From Bacteroidota bacterium (lineage in GTDB: Bacteria > Bacteroidota > Bacteroidia > AKYH767-A > OLB10), in assembly GCA_016717325.1 (NCBI GenBank), contig JADKFV010000007.1:182014-246013 (forward strand): a stretch of DNA of 64,000 nucleotides, in the 5' to 3' direction. The notes under the pieces are model-generated. The model ran no database searches. It was given only the letters and a program-made list of their open reading frames with translations, and was not told where the DNA came from. The translations under genes and the position numbers were made by a program. Shown one piece after another: positions 26,151 to 36,000 of the stretch. The number at the start of each line of letters is the position of its first letter. The stretch's first letter is position 1.

Positions 26151-28151
26151 ATGATGAGTACAAAATATTGTAATGATATGGGCGCGTATAGCCGCTATGT
26201 AACGCGCGAAGTAACAATAGGCAATCTTACTTTGGGTGGCAACAATCCTATACGTGTGCAAAGCATGACCACTACCGATACTATGGATACCATAAAAACG
26301 GTAGAGCAATCTATACGCATGATAGATGCAGGTTGCGAGCTTGTACGTATAACTGCACCCAGTATAAACGAGGCAAAAAATCTGCAAAATATAAAAGATG
26401 AATTGCGCCAGCGCGGATACAATACGCCTCTTGTTGCTGATATTCATTTTACTCCCAACGCTGCTGAAATGGCTGCACGCATAGTAGAGAAGGTGCGTGT
26501 AAATCCGGGCAACTATGCCGATAAGAAAAAATTTGAACAGATAGATTATTCGAACGAAGGATACGATGCCGAGTTGGAACGCATACGCAATCGGTTTGTA
26601 CCGCTGATAAAAATTTGTAAAGAGTATGGCACTGCCATGCGCATTGGCACCAATCATGGCTCGCTGAGTGATCGTATCATGAGTCGCTATGGCGATACAC
26701 CACTTGGTATGGTAGAATCGGCATTGGAGTTTTTGCGCATTTGCGAAGCCGAAAATTACTACAGCATTGTGCTGAGTATGAAGGCCAGCAATCCACAAGT
26801 AATGGTGCAAGCGTATCGTATGTTGATTGAAAAAATGGAAATCGAAAAAATGAATTACCCCTTGCACCTTGGCGTAACCGAAGCAGGCGATGGCGAAGAC
26901 GGGCGCATAAAATCGGCAGTGGGAATTGGCACCTTGCTCGAAGATGGCATAGGCGATACGGTGCGTGTGTCGCTTACCGAAGATCCGGAATTTGAAATTC
27001 CTGTTGCGCTTGCACTGGTAAACAGATATACCAATCGCGCAAAAAATAATGATGCGAAGATTATTGTCGATGCCTTACACTTGCCTTACTCGCCACTCGA
27101 ATATAACAAACGTCAAACCACAGAAGTAGTGAATGTAGGAGGCCACAATGTGCCGCGTGTTGTTTTAGATTTAAGTTTTGCAAAAAATATTTCGCAAGCG
27201 CTATTGCATAGCGGAGGATACAATTATTCGGTGCCATTAGATAAATGGAATATTACCGATCAGGCATGCGATTTTATTTTTGCCGGTGACAATGTTATCG
27301 ATTTCGAAATTCCCGGAACGCTGAGCGTGATATACAACTACAATACATGGCTTGCTCATAAGCACAAGGCACGCTCGTTTCCGTTGATGCACTTTGAACA
27401 ATGGAATGACTATAATGAATGGCACTCAACACAAAACTTTGTTTTAATCACTGCCGAACAATTTGCTGCAGTTGATATTAATTCATTCAAACAACAAATT
27501 GAAAAACATAAAATTGTGCTGGTAGTGCAAACAAATAATGAACATGCCATGGCAACTATCCGTATTACATTTATTGGTTTAATGAACAATGGTATACAGC
27601 TACCGTTAATCATTAAAAGGCAATATGCAGTTGACGAGCCATCAACATACCAGCTACACAGCGCTACCGATTGTGGTGCTTTATTTACCGATGGCATGGG
27701 CGATGGTATTTGGCTCACTGTTGCAAGTGATGATGCGGACAGGGATGCCAACATGCGGACAAAAATAAGCCCGTCATTTATCAACTCTACATCGTTTGGA
27801 ATATTACAGGCTACGCGCACGCGCATATCAAAAACCGATTATATAAGTTGCCCATCGTGTGGCCGTACACTGTTCGATTTGCAGGATACAACAGCCCGTA
27901 TACGTGCCCGCACTGCGCATTTGAAAGGATTGAAAATTGGCATAATGGGTTGCATTGTAAATGGCCCGGGTGAAATGGCCGATGCCGATTATGGATATGT
28001 GGGAGTAGGTGTAGGAAAAATAACTTTGTACAAAGGCAAAGAAGTAGTAGAACGAAACATAGATGAAGAACAAGCCGTGGATGCGCTCATCAATTTAATA
28101 AAACAACATGGCGACTGGAAAGAAGAAAAAGCCATTGAGGAGTTGTTGTAG
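26151..28151 (+). CDS. ispG: 4-hydroxy-3-methylbut-2-en-1-yl diphosphate synthase
   Basis: 666 residues from ATG 26151. The TIM barrel begins with GGNNPIRVQSMTTTDTMDT and includes ADIHFTPNAAEMAA, RIGTNHGSLSDRIMSRYGD and LGVTEAGDGEDGRIKSAVGI. The reductase-like C-terminal domain has the 4Fe-4S ligands in SCPSCGRTLFDL (about Cys567 and Cys570) and GCIVNGPGEMADADYGYVG (about Cys601, with the conserved Glu). The enzyme makes HMBPP from MEcPP in the non-mevalonate isoprenoid pathway. At over 650 residues it is the long form with an extra central domain found in Bacteroidota, Chlamydiae and plants; roughly residues 285-510 are that insertion. It is intact and a housekeeping gene. Confidence 0.95.
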   Translation: MMSTKYCNDMGAYSRYVTREVTIGNLTLGGNNPIRVQSMTTTDTMDTIKTVEQSIRMIDAGCELVRITAPSINEAKNLQNIKDELRQRGYNTPLVADIHFTPNAAEMAARIVEKVRVNPGNYADKKKFEQIDYSNEGYDAELERIRNRFVPLIKICKEYGTAMRIGTNHGSLSDRIMSRYGDTPLGMVESALEFLRICEAENYYSIVLSMKASNPQVMVQAYRMLIEKMEIEKMNYPLHLGVTEAGDGEDGRIKSAVGIGTLLEDGIGDTVRVSLTEDPEFEIPVALALVNRYTNRAKNNDAKIIVDALHLPYSPLEYNKRQTTEVVNVGGHNVPRVVLDLSFAKNISQALLHSGGYNYSVPLDKWNITDQACDFIFAGDNVIDFEIPGTLSVIYNYNTWLAHKHKARSFPLMHFEQWNDYNEWHSTQNFVLITAEQFAAVDINSFKQQIEKHKIVLVVQTNNEHAMATIRITFIGLMNNGIQLPLIIKRQYAVDEPSTYQLHSATDCGALFTDGMGDGIWLTVASDDADRDANMRTKISPSFINSTSFGILQATRTRISKTDYISCPSCGRTLFDLQDTTARIRARTAHLKGLKIGIMGCIVNGPGEMADADYGYVGVGVGKITLYKGKEVVERNIDEEQAVDALINLIKQHGDWKEEKAIEELL

Positions 28152-28199
28152 ATAAAAGTTATATGCGCAATTGCGATTTTCAAATTATGACATTACAAA

Positions 28200-28825
28200 C
28201 TTTTTCGGTTAAAGCCAAATGCAAATTATCTAATCCGCCCGATAAATCGGACGGCAATGAATGCTGACGCGAAAAAAAACTTGGTGCCTTTGGGTCTTTG
28301 TGGCAAAGTAATATTTGAATTCTATTCGATGTTCATTCTTGCATTCCCCGACAATGCGGTCGGGGCAGGCGTGGCTAGAAAATTTTCGGCTAAAGCCAAA
28401 TGCAAATTATCTAATCCGCCCGATAAATCGGACGGCAATGAATGCTGACGCGAAAAAAAACTTGGTGCCTTTGGGTCTTTGTGGCAAAATAATATTTGAA
28501 TTTATTCGCAATTCATTCTTGCATTCCCCGACACTGCGGTCGGGGCAGGCGTGGCTAGAAAATTTTCGGCTAAAGCCAAATGCAAATTATCTAATCCGCC
28601 CTATAAATCGGACGGCAATGAATGCTGACGCGAAAAAAAACTTAGTGCCTTTGGGTCTTTGTGGCAAAATAATATTTGAATTGTATTCGATGTTCATTCG
28701 TGCATTCCCCGACACTGCGGTCGGGGCAGGCGTGGCAGAAGACATTTGTATTTTATTGGGAATTCATTCGTGCATTCCCCGACACTGCGGTCGGGGCAGG
28801 CGTGGCAAAAGACATTTGTATTAAT
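28200..28825. repeat. Three tandem ~180-bp repeats plus two short partial units
   Basis: Copies begin at about 28207, 28388 and 28568 (periods 181 and 180 bp) and are nearly identical. Each contains GGCTAAAGCCAAATGC, TAATCCGCCCGATAAATCGG, a CTTGGTGCCTTTGGGTCTTT stretch and a hairpin CCCCGAC...GTCGGGG followed by GCAGGCGTGG. Two shorter units of about 66 bp, each with the hairpin and GACATTTGTATT, follow near 28700 and 28765. Several short open frames here are repeat shadows, not genes. Function unknown. It lies between ispG and yebC, which converge. Confidence 0.9.
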
Positions 28826-28830
28826 GGAAA

Positions 28831-29538
28831 CTACCCCATGTTATGGTACACACTATTCACGTCTTCGTCTTCTTCTATTTTTTCTATTAGGGTATGTATT
28901 TCCGTTTCTTGTTCTTCGGTAAGTTCAACAACGTTTAATGGCTCGCGCACAAGTTCGGCACTCGATGTTTCTATGCCTTTGTCCTCGAGGGCTTTTGACA
29001 TTTTACCAAAATCTTCGAATGACGAGTAAATAAAAACATTGCCATCGTCTTCCATAATTTCTATCAAACCAAAGTCGATAAGTTCGAGTTCGAGTTCTTC
29101 GAGGTCGTGGTTATTTTTTGGAAATTTAAAAAGCCCTTTACGCTCAAATAAAAACGAAACCGAACCCGAAGTACTTAATGTGCCATTGCCACGGTTGAGG
29201 TGCATGCGCATGTTTGCAACTGTGCGTGTGGTATTATCGGTAGCAGTTTCTATCAAAAGTGCAACACCATAAGGGGCAAATGCCTCGTACAATACTTCTT
29301 CGTAATCTTTCACATCTTTATTGAACGATCGCTTTATGGCAGCCTCTACGCGGTCCTTTGGCATGCCGCAACCTTTGGCATTTTGCATGGCCTGCTTCAG
29401 GCGTAAATTATTTTGTGGCAATGGCCCGGCAATTTTTACTGCTATGGCAATTTCTTTTCCTATACGCGTAAACATTTTGCTCAACTTGGCATTGCGCGCA
29501 AATATTTTATGCTTGCGTTTTTCAAATACACGACCCAT
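28831..29538 (-). CDS. YebC/PmpR family regulator
   Basis: 235 residues, normal for the family. The N-terminal domain has FTRIGKEIAIAVKIAGPLPQ and AKGCGMPKDRVEAAIKRSF, the middle domain has LYEAFAPYGVALLIETATDN and NRGNGTLSTSGSVSFLFE, and the C-terminus completes the three-domain fold. The start MGRVFEKRKHKIFARNAK is the form usual in Bacteroidetes, in place of the MAGHSKW start of other phyla. Members are transcription regulators; related TACO1/YebC proteins also relieve ribosome stalling. It is transcribed from its own promoter at 29571-29605. Confidence 0.9.
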   Translation of the reverse strand: MGRVFEKRKHKIFARNAKLSKMFTRIGKEIAIAVKIAGPLPQNNLRLKQAMQNAKGCGMPKDRVEAAIKRSFNKDVKDYEEVLYEAFAPYGVALLIETATDNTTRTVANMRMHLNRGNGTLSTSGSVSFLFERKGLFKFPKNNHDLEELELELIDFGLIEIMEDDGNVFIYSSFEDFGKMSKALEDKGIETSSAELVREPLNVVELTEEQETEIHTLIEKIEEDEDVNSVYHNMG

Positions 29539-29570
29539 TTCTACTTTTTTTGTAAATTGATTTTGTGTTG

Positions 29571-29605
29571 CAAAGGTAATTTATTTTTGAATTGTTGATT
29601 GGCAA
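29571..29605 (-). promoter_or_regulatory. Bacteroidetes-type promoter for yebC
   Basis: On the minus strand: TTG (29603-29605), 24 bp, TACCTTTG (29571-29578). Transcription would start near 29564, about 25 bp before the ATG at 29538. Confidence 0.6.
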
Positions 29606-29630
29606 TTTTATGGCTTTTTACATCACAAAA

Positions 29631-29659
29631 TCATGACGGGTTTCTAAAACCCGTCATGA
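29631..29659. repeat. Perfect 12-bp inverted repeat
   Basis: TCATGACGGGTT (29631-29642) pairs perfectly with 29648-29659 around a 5-nt loop. No T-tract follows on the plus strand. It lies between yebC and the divergent large T9SS gene and may be a REP-like element or a binding site. Confidence 0.6.
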
Positions 29660-29738
29660 TTAAATTTGGCGAAAGCCACTACCATACAAATTATTGTTTA
29701 CATTTACCCATCCCAACAAAATAAAAAACACCACCACA

Positions 29739-32700
29739 ATGAAACAAAAACTACTCTCCACATTTATTTTTTTACTCACAACTTTTTTTTGCTATGCACA
29801 GTATGATATTGAATGGCAGAGGACGATTGGGGGAGACTTTCATGATGAATTGGACAAAATTATTAGCACCAATGATGGTGGTTACATTTTAGGCGGGCGT
29901 TCAACTTCTAATATTTCAAAAGATAAAACAGAAAATTGTAATGGCTATGACGACTATTGGATAGTAAAAATTGATAGTCTTGGTAGTATTATGTGGCAAA
30001 ACACAATTGGCGGTTCTAAATATGATAGATTAACAGAAGCAGTTCAAACCACTGATGGTGGGTTTCTAATAGGAGGTTTTTCACACTCAGGTATATCTGG
30101 AGATAAGAATGAAGATAGCCTTGGTTATTCAGACATTTGGATTTTAAAACTTGACCATGTTGGAAATATTATTTGGCAAAATACAATTGGTGGCAAGGGA
30201 ACAGATGTGCTTCAAGAAATTGCCTTAACTCCTGATGGAGGATTTTTGTTGGGAACATACTCTGATTCTGACATTTCTGATGATAAAGCCGAAAACAGTA
30301 TTAATTCTTCTTTTGATTTTTGGATTATAAAAATTGATAGCCTTGGAGCCATAATATGGGAAAACACTTTAGGGGGTAGTGATAATGATTATTTTACATG
30401 CATGATTTCAACCAATGATGCAAGTTTTATTCTAGCAGGGACTTCATATTCTGACATTTCTGGAGATAAGAACCAAAACTCTAAAGGGTCCGATGATTTT
30501 TGGATTATAAAAATTGACAGTCTCGGAAATATTATTTGGCAGAATACCATTGGAGGCAATACTAATGATCGTCCATATTCAATAACAAATTCTGTTGGTG
30601 GTGGTTTTGTTTTGGCTGGTTGGTCAAACTCAAATATTTCAAGTGACAAGTTGGAAAACAACATTGGTGGTGAAGATTTCTGGGTAGTGAAAATTGATAG
30701 TTTAGGTGGAATTGTTTGGGAAAATACCTTAGGAGGAAATATGGGAGATGCGGCTTATTGTGTCTTGCAGACTTCTGATGGAGGTTATATCATAGATGGG
30801 ATATCTACATCCAATATATCAGTAGATAAATCAGAAAATTCGAAAGGGATTTGGGATACTTGGATTATTAAATTGGATAGTCTAGGCATAATAAAATGGC
30901 AAAAAACTATTGGGGGTGATAATCTCGATTATTCTTTTTCGGTAGTCGCAACCAATGATGGAGGATATCTATTTGGCGGATTTACTGGCTCTAACACATC
31001 TGGAAATATTATTACCAATTCAAATGGGTACTATGATTATTGGATTGCAAAGCTATCGCCTTCTTCAAATTTAAGCGGAAAAGTATATGCAGACATAAAC
31101 CAAAATAATATTCAGGATAGCAGCGAGGCAAATATTTCTGGAATAAAAATTACAGAAGCAAATACTGGGCGATATTCTTTTTCTCAATCGGATGGCTCCT
31201 ATTTCATAGGAGTTTTTGATACCGGTAGTTTTGTGGTGAGTCCAGCGCAAATAAATTATTACACACCTAATCCAACCACGCATACTGCCACTTTCACTGC
31301 TATGCAACAAATAGATTCGTTAAATGATTTTGCATACCAGCCAACAACTATTGCTAATGATTTGTATATTAGTATTCATCCACTATCGCCTTTTCGTAGT
31401 GGGTTTAACGCCACTTACAATATACATTACAAAAATATAGGTACCACTGTTTTATCTCCCACTATTTATTTTTTCAATGATGCTAAAGTTGATTTTGTTT
31501 CATCAAATGTGTTGCCTGATAATATTTATGCCGATTCTGTAATTTGGAGTTTGCCCGCACTATCTCCATATGGTGAGGGTGATATTACTGTAACCGTATA
31601 CGTTCATCAAGGTTTACAAATTGGCACATTGATAAATTCAAGTGCAAAAATATTTCCTTTTGTAAATGACTATGATATTGCAAACAATAATGCAAGTTGG
31701 GAGGTAACAACAATTGGTTCCTTCGACCCTAATGAAATAATTGTAAACAAAGATTCGGTTTCAATTTTCGATTTAAAACCTGTGCCGCCCTATTTGGAGT
31801 ATGTTATTTATTTTCAAAATACGGGTAATGATACAGCCTTTAATGTGAAAGTGGAAAATATTATTCCCAAGAAATTGAATCTTGCATCGTTCGAATATGT
31901 GTCTTCGTCCATGCCCGCAAATATAAGCCTCAACAGCGAAAGCCGTTTGGCTACTTTTGAATTTCCAAATATACAATTGCCAGATAGCAATGTGGATGAA
32001 CAAGGCAGTCATGGCTATGTGCGTTATCGTATAAAGCCAAATAAAACGTTGCAAGTAGGAGCTGAAATTTTAAGCGAGGCATCTATTTATTTTGATTTTA
32101 ATGCTCCGGTGATTACAAATAAAGCAAGCACAATAATTTATTCTGCTTTCGCAAATATTGGTACTGCAATAAGTGGCACACAAACTTTATGTAACGATAC
32201 CAATGCTGTATTCAACTACAAAACAACTGATAATATTGGCAACACTTATTCGTGGAATGTGATTGGTGGAAAAATAATTTCCGGACAAGGCACAAGTGCG
32301 ATAAATGTAAAATGGCTTGCGGCAGGCACATGGCAAATATCACTAACCGAATGTGACACAGCTTTGCAGGCTTGCGATACGAGTTCGTTTTATGTAACAG
32401 TTAATCCATTGTATAATGTAATTGCCTCCGCAAGCATTTGCACAGGCGATAGCATTTATCTCGCCAACAACTGGCAAACACAATCGGGCATTTATAACGA
32501 TACATTGCAAAGCACTCAAGGTTGTGATTCTGTGGTGCAAACTGCGCTCACTATAAATCCAGCCAAAACGTATACTGACACAGTTAACATTGTACAAGGT
32601 GATAGCACATTTGCCGGTGGCATGTGGCAAACTCAAAGCGGAATCTATTACGATTCGTTAACAACTCAATTTGGTTGCGATAGTTTGGTGACAACAGTGC

Positions 32701-33035
32701 TCAATGTATTTACATCTATCAATGCCATCACATCCCAAAATAATATTTTGACTGTGCGGCCAAATCCGGCACAAAATATATTGGAGGTAACTGTGAATTT
32801 GCCAATGTTTGTGTCGCCACAAACATTCGGGACACAAACCATAGCGCCACAAACCTTGGCGTCCAAGGAAATTATTTTTCAATTGTTTGACATACACGGC
32901 AAAATAAATCTCACTGCAACGCTCACACCAAACCAAAAACACTTGATTGACATTTCAACTTTTGAAAATGGAATTTATATAGCGCGGGCAGAATACAAAG
33001 GCAAGCGATATGAAAAGAAAGTTATTAAAAACTAA
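29739..33035 (+). CDS. Large T9SS cargo protein, seven-repeat propeller, tandem paralogue 1
   Basis: 1098 residues from ATG 29739, chosen over 29694 because KQKLLSTFIFLLTTFFCYAQ is a clean signal peptide and the paralogue at 33081 has the same start context (ACACCACCACAATG). Seven repeats of about 60 residues follow, each with DGGY/GG, SxxSxISxDK, DYWIVKIDSLG and IWQNTIGG, predicting a seven-bladed beta-propeller. Next come an acidic calcium-like loop (DINQNNIQDSSE) in a prealbumin-like module, a DUF11/DUF7619-like region (LKPVPPYLEYVIYFQNTGND), a PKD-like module and two short Cys-containing repeats. The type A tail begins LTVRPNPAQNILE. About 20 extra residues in the tail are repeat-derived (see findings). 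Confidence 0.87.
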   Translation: MKQKLLSTFIFLLTTFFCYAQYDIEWQRTIGGDFHDELDKIISTNDGGYILGGRSTSNISKDKTENCNGYDDYWIVKIDSLGSIMWQNTIGGSKYDRLTEAVQTTDGGFLIGGFSHSGISGDKNEDSLGYSDIWILKLDHVGNIIWQNTIGGKGTDVLQEIALTPDGGFLLGTYSDSDISDDKAENSINSSFDFWIIKIDSLGAIIWENTLGGSDNDYFTCMISTNDASFILAGTSYSDISGDKNQNSKGSDDFWIIKIDSLGNIIWQNTIGGNTNDRPYSITNSVGGGFVLAGWSNSNISSDKLENNIGGEDFWVVKIDSLGGIVWENTLGGNMGDAAYCVLQTSDGGYIIDGISTSNISVDKSENSKGIWDTWIIKLDSLGIIKWQKTIGGDNLDYSFSVVATNDGGYLFGGFTGSNTSGNIITNSNGYYDYWIAKLSPSSNLSGKVYADINQNNIQDSSEANISGIKITEANTGRYSFSQSDGSYFIGVFDTGSFVVSPAQINYYTPNPTTHTATFTAMQQIDSLNDFAYQPTTIANDLYISIHPLSPFRSGFNATYNIHYKNIGTTVLSPTIYFFNDAKVDFVSSNVLPDNIYADSVIWSLPALSPYGEGDITVTVYVHQGLQIGTLINSSAKIFPFVNDYDIANNNASWEVTTIGSFDPNEIIVNKDSVSIFDLKPVPPYLEYVIYFQNTGNDTAFNVKVENIIPKKLNLASFEYVSSSMPANISLNSESRLATFEFPNIQLPDSNVDEQGSHGYVRYRIKPNKTLQVGAEILSEASIYFDFNAPVITNKASTIIYSAFANIGTAISGTQTLCNDTNAVFNYKTTDNIGNTYSWNVIGGKIISGQGTSAINVKWLAAGTWQISLTECDTALQACDTSSFYVTVNPLYNVIASASICTGDSIYLANNWQTQSGIYNDTLQSTQGCDSVVQTALTINPAKTYTDTVNIVQGDSTFAGGMWQTQSGIYYDSLTTQFGCDSLVTTVLNVFTSINAITSQNNILTVRPNPAQNILEVTVNLPMFVSPQTFGTQTIAPQTLASKEIIFQLFDIHGKINLTATLTPNQKHLIDISTFENGIYIARAEYKGKRYEKKVIKN
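32804..32827 (+). repeat. GTTTGTG-type palindrome inside coding sequence
   Basis: AATGTTTGTG (32804-32813) and CACAAACATT (32818-32827) form a perfect 10-bp stem around TCGC. Further CACAAACC units follow to about 32860. The paralogue lacks this stretch. Similar palindromes lie in the intergenic region at 36715-36770. Confidence 0.8.
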
Positions 33036-33080
33036 ATCTTAGACCCACATACTTTTATAAAAATTAAAAACACCACCACA

Positions 33081-36000
33081 ATGAAACTAAAACTACTCTC
33101 CACATTTATTTTTTTACTCACAACTTTTTTTTGCAATGCACAAAACACCCAATACGATATTCAATGGCAAAATACTATTGGGGGGAGTAATACTGACGTT
33201 TTATTTTCGATTGTTCCTACGCTTGAAGGAGGTTATATTTTAGGTGGATATTCACATTCTGATATCTCAGGTGACAAAACTGAAAATACTAATGGAGGTT
33301 TTGATTATTGGGTAGTAAAAATAGATTCCATTGGAAATATTGTCTGGCAAAATACCATTGGGGGAAATCAGTATGATTATTTAACTTCCATAGCTCCTTC
33401 GTCTGATGGGGGTTATGTTTTGGGAGGTAGGTCTCAGTCAGATATTACTGGCGATAAAACAGAATATTGTATTGGTTATCGGGATTATTGGATTGTTAAA
33501 ATTGATAGCGTAGGTAATATTGTCTGGCAAAATACTATCGGGGGAAGTAGTAATGATGAGTTAAATTGCGTCTGCCCCTCACTTGATGGAGGTTATCTTT
33601 TAGGCGGATGGTCTGAATCTGACATTTCAGGCGACAAAACAGAAAATAGCAATGGTGTTGATGATTATTGGGTAGTAAAAATTGACAGCCTTGGTGCTAT
33701 TGTATGGCAAAATACCATTGGGGGTAGTAGCTCTGACAAGTTGAATTGCATCACCTCCTCACCTGATGGAGGTTTTGTTTTGGGAGGATATTCAGATTCA
33801 TATATTTCAAATGACAAAACAGAAAATAGCAATGGAGGTTACGATTATTGGGTAGTAAAAATAGATAGCGTTGGTAATATTGTTTGGCAAAATACCATTG
33901 GGGGCGGTACCAATGATCTCCTGTATTCCGTTACCCCCTCACCTGATGCAGGTTATGTTTTGGGGGGGTATTCATACTCAAATATTTCTGGTGACAAAAC
34001 GGAAAATAATAATGGACAATCCGATTATTGGGTTGTAAAAATTGATAGCATTGGTAATATTATTTGGCAGAATACTATTGGTGGGAGTGTAGCCCAAGTG
34101 TTTACTACCATTTCGCACGCGCCTTATGGGGGTTATGTTTTGGGTGGATGGTCAGCCTCAAACATTTCTGGTGACAAAACGGAAAATAATAATGGAGGAC
34201 TCGATTATTGGGTAGTAACAATTGATAGCGGTGGTAATATCGTTTTTCAAAATACCATTGGGGGAATTGATGAAGATATTTTAAATTCTATTGCCCCATC
34301 TACCGATGGAGGTTATGTTTTGGGAGGATATTCACGCTCAAACATTTCTGGTGACAAAACTGAAAATAGTGATATCGATTATTGGGTAGTAAAACTATCC
34401 CCTTCAAGCCGCATAACAGGGAAATTATTTGCAGATGTGAATCAAAATAATTTGCAAGATAGTGGCGAGGTAAATATTGTTGGTGTAAAAATAACGGAAG
34501 CAAGTACTGGGCGATACGCTTTTTCTCAATGGGATGGTTCCTACTTCATAGGAGTTTTTGATACTGGTAGTTTTGTGGTGAGTCCATCTCAAATAAGTTA
34601 TTATACTCCTAATCCAACCATGCATACTGCTACTTTCACTGCTGTCCAACAAATAGATTCGTTAAATGATTTTGCTTTTCAACCAATATCAAATATTAAT
34701 GATTTATACATCAGCATACATCCGCTTTCGCCTTTCCGCAGCGGGTTTACGGCTACTTACAATATTCATTACAAAAATATTGGTACAACAGTTTTGTCGC
34801 CAACTATTTATTTTTTCAATGATGCTAAAGTTGATTTTGTTTCATCAAATGTGTTGCCCGATAATGTATATGCAGATTCTGTAATTTGGAATTTACCGGC
34901 ACTCGCTCCTTTTGGTGAGGGTGATATTACTGTAACTGTATACGTTCATCAAGGTTTGCAAATTGGCACATTGATAAATTCGAGTGCAAAAATATTTCCT
35001 TTTGCAAACGATTATGATATTGCAAACAATAGTGCAAGTTGGGAGGTAACCACAATTGGTTCCTTCGACCCTAATGAAATAATTGTAAACAAAGATTCGG
35101 TTTCAATTTTCGATTTAAAACCTGTGCCGCCCTATTTAGAGTATGTAATTTATTTTCAAAACACCGGCAACGATACAGCCTTTAATGTAAAAGTGGAAAA
35201 TATTATTCCCAAGAAATTAAACCTTGCAACATTCGAGTATGTGTCTTCGTCCATGCCCGCAAATATAAGCCTCAACAGCGAAAGCCGCCTTGCCACATTT
35301 GAGTTTCCAAATATACTTTTGCCTGATAGCAACATTGATGAACCTGCAAGTCATGGCTATGTGCGTTATCGTATAAAGCCTAATAAAACGTTGCAAGTAG
35401 GAGCTGAAATTTTAAGCGAGGCATCTATTTATTTTGATTTTAATGCTCCGGTTGTTACCAATAAAGCAAGCACAATTATTTATTTGCCATATACAAATTT
35501 AGGTACAGCAATAAGTGGCACACAAACTTTATGCATCGATACCAATGCCGTATTCAACTACAAAACAACCGATTACATTGGCAACACCTATTCGTGGAAT
35601 GTGACGGGTGGAAAAATAATTTCGGGACAAGGCACAAGTGCTATAAATGTAAAATGGCTTGCGGCAGGCACATGGCAAATATCACTAACCGAATGTGACA
35701 CAGCGTTGCAGGCTTGCGATACGAGTTCTTTTTATGTAACAGTTAAGCCTTTGTATAATGTAATTGCTGCTGCAAGCATTTGCAATGGCGATAGCATTTA
35801 TCTCGCCAACAACTGGCAAACACAATCGGGAATTTATAACGATACATTGCAAAGCACGCAAGGTTGTGATTCTGTGGTGCAAACTGCGCTCACCATTAAC
35901 CCAACCCAAACGTATACTGATACAGTTAACATTGTACAAGGTGACAGCACATTTGCCGGTGGCATGTGGCAAACACAAAGCGGAATCTATTACGATTCGT

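Noticed and set aside
28200..28825. Possible CRISPR array
   Set aside because: Units are about 180 bp and near-identical throughout; there are no short repeats with unique spacers and no cas genes.
28257..29029. Three short open frames (63, 169 and 117 residues) on the plus strand
   Set aside because: They are made of the tandem repeat units and repeat the same peptide (NADAKKNLVPLGLCG); they have no domain and overlap yebC in antisense.
28831..29538. Unusual N-terminus of YebC (no MAGHSKW)
   Set aside because: The MGRxFExRK-type start is the normal form in Bacteroidetes.
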